A model generated the notes under the pieces. That model was not told the DNA's origin and did no database searches. It saw only the letters and a list, made by a program, of their open reading frames with translations. A stretch of 64,000 bases of DNA. Origin: Aestuariivirga litoralis. GTDB taxonomy: Bacteria; Pseudomonadota; Alphaproteobacteria; Rhizobiales; Aestuariivirgaceae. Below, in pieces: positions 7,797 to 15,802 of the stretch; positions within the stretch are counted from its first letter, which is position 1, and each line of letters opens with the position of its first letter. Location: contig NZ_QKVK01000002.1 of NCBI RefSeq assembly GCF_003234965.1, positions 310,001 to 374,000 of the forward strand. Reading direction: 5' to 3'. Made by a program: the position numbers and the translations under genes.

Positions 7797-8914
7797 CACG
7801 CGCTCCGCGTCAGCGGCGCGAGCGCCGACATGAGGGCTTCGATGTCGGCATCGGTGGTGATGATGCCGGGCGAGAGGCGGAGGATCGCGCCGCGCGCGTC
7901 GGCGGCGATGCCCTGCGCCCTCAGTGCGGCCACGATGGGCGCGCCATCTCCGGGCATGCGGCACATGATGGAGCCGCCGCGGCGGGCCTCGGCACGCGGT
8001 GTCACGATGTCGAGCCGCAAGCGCGTGGCCTCGGCGATGATCCACTCCGTGTGGCGGCGGTTCTGGGCGAGGATCGCGGCATGATCCTGCGCGGCGTGCC
8101 AGTCCATGGCGGGGAGCGAGGCGATGGCGGCCATGGAAGCGGGCGTGCCATTGTCGAAGCGGCGGATGTCGGGGGCATATTCGAAGCGGTCGAGCGCCCA
8201 GCTGAAGGGGTTGGGCTGGCTGAACCAGCCGCGCAGTTCCGGCTGGCAGCGCCGGGTGAGTTCCGGCGCGACATGGAGCACGCCGGCGCCGGGCGTGCCG
8301 CACATCCACTTGAGGCTGGTGGAAACGGCGAAGTCGATGGCGGGCGCCCTGACCGAGAAGGGGATGAGCCCCGCGGCCTGGGTGATGTCGACGCCGATCA
8401 CGCTGCCCATGGCGCGGCCGTGGGCGACGAGCGCCTCGAGATCGACACGGTGCGATGAGGTGGACGAGACCCAGGTGATGAGGGCCAGCGCCACGTCCGG
8501 CCCCCACTGCGTGATGAAATCCTCGCTCTCCACCCAGGCCGCTCCCTGGCGCGCGGCCACGGTGTCCAGCGTGAAGCCGAAACGCTCCTGCAGCTTGCTC
8601 AGCAGGAAGTGGTTCGACGGGAAACAGTCGGCGGCGACCAGGATGCGCTTGCCGCGCAGGGTTTCGGGCGGCAGCGCCGTCACCAGCATGTGGAGGCCCT
8701 GCGTGACGTTCTCGCAGGTGGTGACGGAGTGTTCCGGCGCATCGATGAGGGCGCGCCAGCGTTCGATGAAGCGGGCGCGCTGGCCCAGCACATGGCCCCA
8801 TTGCTGGTCGTCGGGTGCCGCCCAGGCGGCGGCGAAGCTGGCCATGACGCGGGTGATGTCGGCCTGCTTTTCCGGATACTGGCCGATCGAGTGATAGAGG
8901 AAATAGGCGGTCAC
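7796..8914 (-). CDS. Class V aminotransferase (kynureninase/cysteine-desulfurase fold)
   Basis: A 372-residue PLP enzyme. The motif STSLKWMCGTPGAGVLHV holds the Schiff-base lysine in the form typical of class V enzymes, and 'GVDITQAAG' holds the aspartate that contacts the PLP nitrogen. The start is a GTG preceded by AAAGG at 7 nt and lies 4 nt after the permease stop; its stop overlaps the ATPase start. It is thus embedded in an amino-acid ABC importer operon and probably acts on the imported compound. It is distinct from the true kynureninase encoded at 61340-62572. The reaction (transamination, lyase or hydrolase) cannot be fixed from sequence. Confidence 0.88.
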   Translation of the reverse strand: MTAYFLYHSIGQYPEKQADITRVMASFAAAWAAPDDQQWGHVLGQRARFIERWRALIDAPEHSVTTCENVTQGLHMLVTALPPETLRGKRILVAADCFPSNHFLLSKLQERFGFTLDTVAARQGAAWVESEDFITQWGPDVALALITWVSSTSSHRVDLEALVAHGRAMGSVIGVDITQAAGLIPFSVRAPAIDFAVSTSLKWMCGTPGAGVLHVAPELTRRCQPELRGWFSQPNPFSWALDRFEYAPDIRRFDNGTPASMAAIASLPAMDWHAAQDHAAILAQNRRHTEWIIAEATRLRLDIVTPRAEARRGGSIMCRMPGDGAPIVAALRAQGIAADARGAILRLSPGIITTDADIEALMSALAPLTRSA

Positions 8915-8918
8915 GGGC

Positions 8919-9593
8919 TTACCTTTGATAGGCACGTTGCAGGTGGTGCTCGAGCCAGCCGGTGAGGCGGACGAGCGGCCAGAGGATGGCGAGATAGATG
9001 AGGGCCGCCACCATGAGCGGTGTGGGGTTGGCGAAGAGCGCCTGCGCATCGGTCGCCTGCTTCAGGAGGTCAGACATGGCGACGACGGAGGCGAGAGACG
9101 TGTCCTTGATGATCGACACGCAGTTCGAGGCCTGCGGGGGAATGACGAGGCGGATCGCCTGCGGCAGCACCACCTTCTGCATCGAGCGGACGAAGCCGAG
9201 GCCCAGCGACGAGGCCGCCTCGAACTGGCCGTGCGGCACCGACTGGATGCCCGCCCGCATCACCTCCGCCGAATAGGCGCCGAGCACCAGCGAGAGCGCC
9301 ACGGCGGCGGCGGTGAAGGAGGAGAAGACGATGCCGGCGAAGGGCAGCGCGTAATAGATGAGGATCAGCACGACGAGCACGGGAAGTGCGCGCATGACAT
9401 CGGTGTAGCCCGCCGCCAGCAGCCGGAAGGGCAGCGGCGCGAAGAGGCGCACCAGCGCGATCGCCAGCCCCAGCAGCGTGCCGAAGACGATGGCGGTGAC
9501 GCCCAGCAGCAGCGTCATGCCCAGGCCCCGCAGCAGGATGGGGAAGGCGCGCGCGGCAATGTCCGGGTTGAAGAAGATCTCGAGTGCGTTCAT
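8919..9593 (-). CDS. Polar amino-acid ABC transporter permease (HisM/GlnP family)
   Basis: A 224-residue permease starting MNALEIFFNPDI. Five to six hydrophobic helices surround the EAA loop 'QFEAASSLGLGFVRSMQKVVLPQAIRLVIPP', the contact site for the ATPase in the HisMQ family. It is the only permease in this operon, so it should work as a homodimer. It is preceded by the binding-protein gene and a hairpin (9620-9649) and followed after 4 nt by the aminotransferase gene. Confidence 0.94.
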   Translation of the reverse strand: MNALEIFFNPDIAARAFPILLRGLGMTLLLGVTAIVFGTLLGLAIALVRLFAPLPFRLLAAGYTDVMRALPVLVVLILIYYALPFAGIVFSSFTAAAVALSLVLGAYSAEVMRAGIQSVPHGQFEAASSLGLGFVRSMQKVVLPQAIRLVIPPQASNCVSIIKDTSLASVVAMSDLLKQATDAQALFANPTPLMVAALIYLAILWPLVRLTGWLEHHLQRAYQR

Positions 9594-9619
9594 CGCCGTC
9601 CCCTGGCGCAATGGCGGAG

Positions 9620-9649
9620 AGGGGAGGAAGGCCCAGGCCCGCCTCCCCT
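9620..9649. terminator. Intergenic hairpin between binding-protein and permease genes
   Basis: AGGGGAGG (9620-9627) and CCTCCCCT (9642-9649) form a perfect 8-bp stem with a 14-nt loop, in the gap after the binding-protein stop. There is no U-run, so it is more likely an attenuator or mRNA-stabilising hairpin than a full terminator. Confidence 0.55.
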
Positions 9650-9658
9650 GCTCCGGCG

Positions 9659-10462
9659 TCAGTTGGCGGAGGTCGGCACCGGCATCGGGGTGACGGCGAA
9701 GCTGCCGGGCGCCGGGGCAACACCCATCCACTTCTCGTACATCTTGGGGAGCGTGCCGTCCTTCTTCATCTCGGAGATGATGTCATTGGCCTTCTGGAGC
9801 TTGTCGGAGCCCTTGGGCATCATGATGGCGAATTTCTCGCCGGTCACGATCTCGGCCCCCACCTTGAGGCCCTTCATCTGGCCGAAGGCATAGCGCAGGC
9901 CCACGACATCGTTCACCACCGCATCGATGCGGCCGTTCTGCAGGTCGGTGAGCATGTTGGCGGTGGTGTCATAGCTCTTGTTCTCGGCGAAGCCGATCTG
10001 GTCCTTGTGCTCGGCCAGGTACTTCTCGGGGAAGGAGGTAGCCACCGTGCCGATGACCTTGCCCTTCAGCCCCTCGAGCGAGGTGATGCCGGAATCCTCC
10101 TTGACGCCCACGCCCAGCGCGCCCTCGAAATAGGGCTGGGTGAAGGACTGGCTCTGCAGGCGCTCATCGGTGATGGTGAGCGAGGAGATGACCATGTCCA
10201 CCCGGCCCGCGGCGGAGGCGACAAAGAGCGCCTTGAAGTCCATGCCCTCGATGTCGGCGGTGGTTCCCATGCGCTTGGCGATTTCGTTGACGATGTCGAC
10301 CTCGAAGCCCTCGAAGGCGCCGGACTCGGTCTTGTTCTCCCATGGCGGGTTGGCCGGATAGGCGGCAACCTTGAGCGGGTCGGCGGCATGGGCCGTGACG
10401 CTCATGCCCGCACCCATGGCGAGCACGGCGAGCCCTACGGCCAGGCGTCTGTTGAGTTTCAT
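9659..10462 (-). CDS. Amino-acid ABC transporter periplasmic substrate-binding protein (family 3)
   Basis: A 267-residue binding protein with a Sec signal (MKLNRRLAVGLAVLAMG ... AHAA). The body has the family 3 pattern: 'FEGFEVDIVNEIAKRMG', 'DMVISSLTITDERLQSQSFTQPYF' and 'LQNGRIDAVVNDVVG', with the aspartate and arginine that usually bind the amino-acid backbone. GGAGGAACGCG precedes the ATG. It is first of the four-gene operon (binding protein, permease, aminotransferase, ATPase). The ligand is not identifiable from sequence; the embedded PLP enzyme suggests an amino acid. Confidence 0.94.
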   Translation of the reverse strand: MKLNRRLAVGLAVLAMGAGMSVTAHAADPLKVAAYPANPPWENKTESGAFEGFEVDIVNEIAKRMGTTADIEGMDFKALFVASAAGRVDMVISSLTITDERLQSQSFTQPYFEGALGVGVKEDSGITSLEGLKGKVIGTVATSFPEKYLAEHKDQIGFAENKSYDTTANMLTDLQNGRIDAVVNDVVGLRYAFGQMKGLKVGAEIVTGEKFAIMMPKGSDKLQKANDIISEMKKDGTLPKMYEKWMGVAPAPGSFAVTPMPVPTSAN

Positions 10463-10501
10463 CGCGTTCCTCCACATTGCATCGGTTCTTGGCGTTTCTT
10501 G

Positions 10502-10522
10502 GCATCCGGGCGGGCCGGATGC
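10502..10522. terminator. Hairpin downstream of the small secreted protein gene
   Basis: GCATCCGG and CCGGATGC form a perfect 8-bp stem with a 5-nt GCGGG loop. It lies between the stop of the leftward gene at 10596 and the start of the binding-protein gene at 10462, so it can end the former transcript. No clear U-run follows. Confidence 0.55.
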
Positions 10523-10595
10523 GGGGGAGCTTCGCCAAGTTTGGGGCGTCTGGCAATGGCCCAGCGGCGGCTCGCTGGCGGAGGCTGCGCCGCGG

Positions 10596-11153
10596 TCAGC
10601 CGCCGAGGCCGCAGGAGCTGAGCGCGGCCGTGAGCTTGTTATCCACCGGCACGTTGACCGTCCTGCCGCCCTGCCCGATGAGCATGACGGCGGCACCATC
10701 CTTTTCGCTGGTGAGCGCCTTCCACAGCCTGTCGCCATAGTCGAGGCGCACCACGAATTGTTCCGCCAGGTTCGACTTCGGATCATTGACCGGTTTCACC
10801 TCGAGGCTCTTGCGGATGTTGCGGCCGTTGGCGCGGAAAGTGACCTGATAGCCGGCTCCCGTCTTCACGAGGGTGGAGGCGGGGCCGTTGCTGTCGGAAA
10901 CGTCGCCATCGGCCTCGGGCGAGACCGGCAGCATGACGCGCAGCGACTTCGAGCCGTCGCTGCAGACGACATGGATGAGCTCATATTCCTCGCTCACGGC
11001 GCTGCCATCGACGCCATACTTGTAGTCATAGACCGCGCCGCCCTTGATGCGGCTGAAGGTGGAGACCTCGTCTCCCTGCTCCTGGGACTGGGCGGCGGTG
11101 CCGGCAAGCAGCGTGGCGAGGACAGCGAGGGCGAGGCGCGGGGCGACGGTCAT
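10596..11153 (-). CDS. Small secreted protein of unknown function
   Basis: A 185-residue protein with a clear Sec signal (MTVAPRLALAVLATLLAG, cleavage near TAAQS) and CCGGAGGAACTCCC before the ATG. Two cysteines (in HVVCSDG and SSCGLGG) could form a disulfide. No family is recognised. It is 27 nt downstream of another small secreted protein gene in the same direction, so the pair may be co-transcribed and act in the periplasm. Confidence 0.8.
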   Translation of the reverse strand: MTVAPRLALAVLATLLAGTAAQSQEQGDEVSTFSRIKGGAVYDYKYGVDGSAVSEEYELIHVVCSDGSKSLRVMLPVSPEADGDVSDSNGPASTLVKTGAGYQVTFRANGRNIRKSLEVKPVNDPKSNLAEQFVVRLDYGDRLWKALTSEKDGAAVMLIGQGGRTVNVPVDNKLTAALSSCGLGG

Positions 11154-11180
11154 GGGAGTTCCTCCGGGTGATGGCATGGA

Positions 11181-11681
11181 TCAATTGAAGCGGCAGGCGC
11201 TGGCGGGGGCGGGGCGGAGACGCACCACGCGATCATCATCGCCGGCCACGCCCAGCACCGGTGAAAACTCCGTCTCGCCTTCGACGCCCACCTCGGCGAG
11301 GGTGAGCAACAGGCCCTTGCCATCCGCCTTCATGGTGAAGTGGCCGCCATCGCCCTCGACGCCGCAGTTCGCCGTGTGCGGTCCGCCGCGACAGATGCCC
11401 TCGCCCTCGAAGGCCTCGTCATGGCCCTTCACGCGGAACTGGAAGGTGACATCGAATTCGCCCTTCACGGAAGACGGATACTTGCTGGCGGTGAGGGCGA
11501 AATGGGTGAGCTGCTGCTTCGGATGGGCGGCAAGGTGCCCGGCATCATAGACCCGCGCAAAGCAGGGTGAGCCCGGCTTCCAGTCCTTGAAGGCGGGCGC
11601 GGCGCTGGCCGGCAGGGCGAGCAGCAGCAGCGGCAGGCCGGTACATGCGAGGCGGGCGATGAGGGCGGTGGTGCAAGTCAT
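11181..11681 (-). CDS. Small secreted protein of unknown function
   Basis: A 166-residue protein with signal peptide MTCTTALIARLACTGLPLLL ending ALPASAA. The mature part has four cysteines (SPCFARV, EGICRGG, TANCGVE, SACRFN), consistent with two disulfides, and a beta-rich pattern (FALTASKYP, EFDVTFQFRVKG, GGHFTMKADG). GGAGAAG precedes the ATG. No known family was recognised. It lies just upstream of a second secreted protein gene. Confidence 0.8.
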   Translation of the reverse strand: MTCTTALIARLACTGLPLLLLALPASAAPAFKDWKPGSPCFARVYDAGHLAAHPKQQLTHFALTASKYPSSVKGEFDVTFQFRVKGHDEAFEGEGICRGGPHTANCGVEGDGGHFTMKADGKGLLLTLAEVGVEGETEFSPVLGVAGDDDRVVRLRPAPASACRFN

Positions 11682-11727
11682 GGCGGCTTCTCCGTGATGC
11701 AGCCATCCAACCACAGATCCGCACCGT

Positions 11728-11751
11728 CAACCGTGACGCGAGTCACGGTTG
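11728..11751. terminator. Strong hairpin at the end of the polyamine-type ABC operon
   Basis: CAACCGTGAC and GTCACGGTTG pair perfectly over 10 bp around a GCGA tetraloop. Outer CCGCA/TGCGG arms can extend the stem past a small bulge. It lies 9 nt beyond the stop of the last ABC permease gene (11760), as expected for the operon terminator. Confidence 0.7.
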
Positions 11752-11759
11752 TGCGGCCC

Positions 11760-12572
11760 TCACGCCGTGGCGGCGGCGCGCAGGCGGAAGCGGTTGGCCA
11801 GGATGACGAGCAGGATGCCGGGAATGAACACGACGGTGGCAATCGCCGGGTAGAGCGGCGAGGAACCGACCGCGATGCCGGAGAAGATGAAGGTGGGGAT
11901 CGTCCGCGTCGAGCCCGCCAGGCTGTAGGTGATGTAGAAGTTGCCCCAGCTCAGCAGGAAGGCGAAGATCGCCGCGGAGAAGATGCCGGGCCACAGCAGC
12001 GGGATGGTCACGTGGCGATAGACCTCCCAGGTGGTGGCGCCGCAGTCGCGCGCCGCATCCTCCAGCACCGGATCGAAGTTGTAGACCTGCACGGCGACGA
12101 TCACCATGGCGAAGGGTGCGATATAGACGATGTGGCCGATGATGGCCGTGACGATGCCGGTGTTGAAGCCGAACCAGCGGCCGAGCACCGAGAACCACAG
12201 CAGCAGCACGATGCCCAGCAGCAGTTGCGGGAAGGCGAGCGGTGCGCCCGCCAGCCCCTGGAAGGCCAGCTTGCCCTTGAAGCGGTAGCGCACCGCGACG
12301 ATCGCCGCCATGGTGCCGATGGTGGTGGCCACCAGCGTGGCGATGATGGCGATGAGGGTGGAATTCCACAGCGCGGTGAGCGCCGGGCCCGACTGGAAGA
12401 GTGCGCCATACCATTTCAGCGACACGCCCTCGAAGGGCAGCGTGAGGAAGCGGCCCTCCTGGAAGGAGAAAGCGATGAGCGTGAAGATCGGCACGTAGAA
12501 GAAGACCAGCACCGCCGCCATCGACCCATAGAGGATGACGTTGGCCAGCGCACTCTCGAAGCGGTGGTTCAT
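11760..12572 (-). CDS. ABC transporter permease, PotC-like
   Basis: A 270-residue permease with six predicted helices and the EAA loop 'EDAARDCGATTWEVYRHVTIPLLWPGIFSA' characteristic of PotC/YdcV-type importers. The first ATG overlaps the stop of the upstream PotB-like gene by 4 bp. Together with that partner, the PotA-like ATPase and the Tat-exported binding protein, it forms a spermidine/putrescine-type importer; the real ligand is not certain. Confidence 0.93.
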   Translation of the reverse strand: MNHRFESALANVILYGSMAAVLVFFYVPIFTLIAFSFQEGRFLTLPFEGVSLKWYGALFQSGPALTALWNSTLIAIIATLVATTIGTMAAIVAVRYRFKGKLAFQGLAGAPLAFPQLLLGIVLLLWFSVLGRWFGFNTGIVTAIIGHIVYIAPFAMVIVAVQVYNFDPVLEDAARDCGATTWEVYRHVTIPLLWPGIFSAAIFAFLLSWGNFYITYSLAGSTRTIPTFIFSGIAVGSSPLYPAIATVVFIPGILLVILANRFRLRAAATA

Positions 12573-13435
12573 GCCCCTGCCCTCCGCATGCCGGCCACAC
12601 GGCTGAACAGCAGCACGACGAAGATGGCGACGACCATCAGCACCAGGGTGAGCGCGGCACCGAGCGGCCAGTTGACGCGCGTCTCGAAGGTCTGGCGGAT
12701 CAGCTCCGCCGACATGGGCGACTTGCCGCCGCCCAGCACCTTGGGCTCGAGGAAGACGCCGACGCCGAGCAGGAAGATCAGCACGCTGCCGGCCCAGATG
12801 CCGGGGCGCGACAGCGGCAGCGTCACCTCCCAGAAGGCGCGGAACTTGCCTGCGCCTGCATCATAGGCGGCGAGGATGAGCGATCGGTCGATGTTGTCGA
12901 TCGAGAGATAGATGGTGAAGATGGCGAAGGGCAGGAGATTGTAGACCATGCCCAGCAGTGTGGCCCAGTCGGTGAACAGGAAGGCCACCGTGTCCGGCGG
13001 GAAGCCGATGTGCGCGAGGAGATAGTTGGCAGCCCCCTTCTTGTCGAGGAACAGCACCCAGCCGAAGGTCTTGAGCGTTGCATCGGTGATGAAGGCGAAG
13101 GTGATGAGCACCTTGATCTCGTTGTCGAGCTTCTTGAAGCGCGTGGCCAGCCCATAGGCGATGGGAAAGGCGATGACGATGCAGATGACGACGCAGGCCA
13201 CCGCCATGAACAGCGTGTGGCCGAGGATGGTCCAGTAATGCGGCTTCGAAAACACGTCCTTCCAGGTGGCGAGGTTCCACACCCAGGTGAGCTGGAAGCT
13301 CTGCGTCTTCTGGAAGGTGAGGATGAAGGTCATCACCAGCGGTGCGAGGAAGCATGTGGTCTGCAGCACCACGCTGGGCAGCGCCTTCACCCAGAGTTCC
13401 GGGTCACGCCAGCTGCGGGAGACCTCCATCTCCAT
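12569..13435 (-). CDS. ABC transporter permease, PotB-like
   Basis: A 288-residue permease. The N-terminal helix follows 'SWRDPELWVKALPSVVLQTT', and the EAA loop is 'ILAAYDAGAGKFRAFWEVTLPLSRPGIWAG'. The start lies 4 nt after the ATPase stop. It pairs with the PotC-like gene, with a 4-bp ATGA overlap. A second ATG two codons downstream (13429) could also serve. Confidence 0.93.
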   Translation of the reverse strand: MEMEVSRSWRDPELWVKALPSVVLQTTCFLAPLVMTFILTFQKTQSFQLTWVWNLATWKDVFSKPHYWTILGHTLFMAVACVVICIVIAFPIAYGLATRFKKLDNEIKVLITFAFITDATLKTFGWVLFLDKKGAANYLLAHIGFPPDTVAFLFTDWATLLGMVYNLLPFAIFTIYLSIDNIDRSLILAAYDAGAGKFRAFWEVTLPLSRPGIWAGSVLIFLLGVGVFLEPKVLGGGKSPMSAELIRQTFETRVNWPLGAALTLVLMVVAIFVVLLFSRVAGMRRAGA

Positions 13436-13438
13436 GGC

Positions 13439-14542
13439 TCACGCCTCGCCCGGCTTGAGGACCCAGATGTCCTTCTTCGACCAGCCGAGCCAGACGTCCT
13501 CGCCCAGCTGCATGGGAAGATGCGACGTGCCCTGGATCTCGATGGCGAGTTCCTGGCCTCCGGGCGTTCGCGCGCGGTACTGCACCGTGCCGCCCTTGGT
13601 GAAGAGCTCCGTCACCGTGGCGGGAAGCTTGCAGTCGACGTGCGCGTCCTTCTCGCAGCGGCGGATGAGCTCGGGCCGGACATTCATCAGGGCGGGCCCC
13701 TGCCCGACGTCGGCGGCAACGAGCGATGACGGAAGCGATCCCGCGGCATCGACGATCTCGCTGCTGGCGTAGCTGACCTGATCGCCGCTGCGCGCGCCGA
13801 TGGTGATCGGCAGCAGGTTGGTCTCGCCGATGAAGCCGGCGACGAAGGGGTCTGCCGGGCGGTAATAGATGTCGGACGGTTCGCCGAGCTGCAGGATCTT
13901 GCCCGAGCGCATGACGCAGATGCGGTCGGCCAGCATCATCGCCTCTTCCAGGTCATGCGTCACATGCACGAAGGTGACACCGACGGAGCGGTGCAGCCGC
14001 TTCAGCTCCGCCTGCAGCACCTTCTTGAGCTTGACGTCGAGGGCCGAGAGCGGCTCGTCGAGGAGCAGCAGCTTGGGGGACGAGATCATCGAGCGCGCCA
14101 GCGCCACGCGCTGCTGCTCGCCGCCTGACAGTGCACGCGGATAGCGCGTGAGATATTCGGGCTTCAACTCCATCAGGCGGATCATCTCGTCCACGTGGCC
14201 GGCAATCACCTTGGGATCGACCTTGCGGAGCTTCAGCGGGAAGCCGATGTTCTGCGCCACCGTCATGTGCGGGAACAGCGCCAGCTTCTGGAACACCATG
14301 GAGGTGGGCCGAAGTGCTGCGGGAACCCCCGCCATGTCATTGCCCTCGATGCGGATCGTCCCCGAGGTCGTGTCCTCGAAGCCCGCGACCTGCTTCAGAA
14401 GCGTGGTCTTGCCGCAGCCCGAGGGGCCGACGAGGGCGATGAACTCGCCCTGCCTGACATCGAGCGACACGCCCTTCAGCGCCGGATAGCTGCCATAGGA
14501 CTTGTGGACGTCGGTGATCGAGAGGATGGGTGCGGCGGTCAT
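13439..14542 (-). CDS. ABC transporter ATP-binding protein, PotA-like
   Basis: A 367-residue ATPase: Walker A GPSGCGKTT, Q-loop 'TSMVFQKLALFPHMTV', signature LSGGEQQRVALA, Walker B LLLLDEPLSALD and H-loop VTHDLEEAM. A C-terminal TOBE-like regulatory region follows from about residue 235. It is separated from the upstream binding-protein gene by a 30-nt hairpin (14563-14592) and followed by the two permeases. Confidence 0.95.
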   Translation of the reverse strand: MTAAPILSITDVHKSYGSYPALKGVSLDVRQGEFIALVGPSGCGKTTLLKQVAGFEDTTSGTIRIEGNDMAGVPAALRPTSMVFQKLALFPHMTVAQNIGFPLKLRKVDPKVIAGHVDEMIRLMELKPEYLTRYPRALSGGEQQRVALARSMISSPKLLLLDEPLSALDVKLKKVLQAELKRLHRSVGVTFVHVTHDLEEAMMLADRICVMRSGKILQLGEPSDIYYRPADPFVAGFIGETNLLPITIGARSGDQVSYASSEIVDAAGSLPSSLVAADVGQGPALMNVRPELIRRCEKDAHVDCKLPATVTELFTKGGTVQYRARTPGGQELAIEIQGTSHLPMQLGEDVWLGWSKKDIWVLKPGEA

Positions 14543-14562
14543 GTGGTCTCTGGAAACAATGA

Positions 14563-14592
14563 GGGCCGGGCATGCAGCGGCACGCCCGGCCC
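14563..14592. terminator. Intergenic hairpin between binding-protein and ATPase genes
   Basis: GGGCCGGGC (14563-14571) and GCCCGGCCC (14584-14592) form a 9-bp GC stem, with an inner TGC/GCA extension beyond one mismatch. It sits right after the binding-protein stop, so it probably attenuates read-through or protects the 3' end of the binding-protein message. Confidence 0.65.
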
Positions 14593-14601
14593 GTCAAGGC
14601 G

Positions 14602-15786
14602 TCATTGCGCGGCGGCGAGCTCTTCCTGCCAGATCGCCAGCATCTCGTCGATGTTGGGCGCGATGCGGTGCATCTGGGAATTGTCGTAGGCCGTCCACAT
14701 GTAGTCCATCTGGAGAATGTCCTTCTCCTCCGGCGTGAAGGCGGATTCGACGGCCTTGTTGGTGACGACGTTGCAGGTGGAATCGAGCAGCGCCAGGATG
14801 TGCGCGGCATCCTTGGAAACGACGTGCTTGAGGAGCTTCTGCGAGAGTTCCGGCTGGTCCGTCTCCTTCAGCACCGCGGTGGCCTCGACCCAGATGATGC
14901 CCTGCTTCAGCCCGTTCTTCGGCTCCGGCACCACGGCCATGATGTTCTTGTGGCCCTGCTTGCGGACAGCCGAGGTGAGGTAGGAGCCGGCACCGATGCA
15001 GCCCAGCAGCGAGCCGTCGAGCAGGCCCTTCTGCGCCTGGGTGAGATCGCCCACCAGCGTGCGGGTGTTCTTGAACATGGCGCGCAGCACCTTGCGCACC
15101 TCCTCGAGCTGCTTCTCGTCCAGCGGCTCGTAGGGGTTGATGCCGGCATGGAGCGCCATGGGCAGGATCGGCCAGTCGCCCCAGTCCATGACGCAGATCT
15201 TGTCCTTGTTGGCGGGGTCGAAGACCGGGTCATAGGTCTTCCACACCTCGGGCTTGGTGACGTCGGTGTTGAGGCAGGGGCCGACCCAGCCCCAGCGCGT
15301 GGCCACACCGATGGTCTTGCCCTCGTTCATCAGGGGTTCGAAGGGCGGTTTGAACTGGTCGTAGAAGTCGGCGTAGACGTCCTTGTAGTCGTCCGGGTTC
15401 AGCTCGAGCGCCAGGCCCGCCGGGCCCATGCGGGTGATCCACGGCATGTCGCTCGACACGAGGTCGACCTCGCGCGAGGCGCCAGCCTGCAGCTTGGCGA
15501 AGCCGCCGGGGCTGTCGACGATCAGGTCGAAGCTGATCTCGGTGTCGTTCGCCTTGTTGAAGGGGTCGATGATGCGCGGGTCGTTGTAGCCTTCCCAGCA
15601 CATGTAGGTCATCTGGGTCGCCGCCTGCGCCTGGCGGGTGTTCATCTTGCCCAGCATGGCGACGCCTGCCGCACCGGCCATGCCCTTGAGCAGGCGGCGG
15701 CGGTTCATGCCGGCCTCGTCAAGGCCCATCGCACGGATCTGGCGCTGATAGTATTGGGGCAGGTCGCTGTACCAGTTCTTCGACAT
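14602..15786 (-). CDS. Tat-exported ABC substrate-binding protein (PotD/PotF-type)
   Basis: A 394-residue binding protein. The twin-arginine motif NRRRLLKG sits at about residues 28-35, after an unusually long n-region, and is followed by a hydrophobic stretch and a site near RQAQAA. The mature part begins MTYMCWEGYNDPRIIDPFNK, like polyamine-binding proteins. GGAGGAAGAATCCC precedes the ATG. It is first in the importer operon. The gap to the LuxR-type regulator stop is only 16 nt, so the operon promoter must lie inside the regulator gene or transcription runs on from it. Confidence 0.92.
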   Translation of the reverse strand: MSKNWYSDLPQYYQRQIRAMGLDEAGMNRRRLLKGMAGAAGVAMLGKMNTRQAQAATQMTYMCWEGYNDPRIIDPFNKANDTEISFDLIVDSPGGFAKLQAGASREVDLVSSDMPWITRMGPAGLALELNPDDYKDVYADFYDQFKPPFEPLMNEGKTIGVATRWGWVGPCLNTDVTKPEVWKTYDPVFDPANKDKICVMDWGDWPILPMALHAGINPYEPLDEKQLEEVRKVLRAMFKNTRTLVGDLTQAQKGLLDGSLLGCIGAGSYLTSAVRKQGHKNIMAVVPEPKNGLKQGIIWVEATAVLKETDQPELSQKLLKHVVSKDAAHILALLDSTCNVVTNKAVESAFTPEEKDILQMDYMWTAYDNSQMHRIAPNIDEMLAIWQEELAAAQ

Positions 15787-15802
15787 GGGATTCTTCCTCC
15801 GG

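Noticed and set aside
7796-8914. A second kynureninase
   Set aside because: The PLP-lysine region is class V but differs from KynU, and the gene lies in an amino-acid importer operon.
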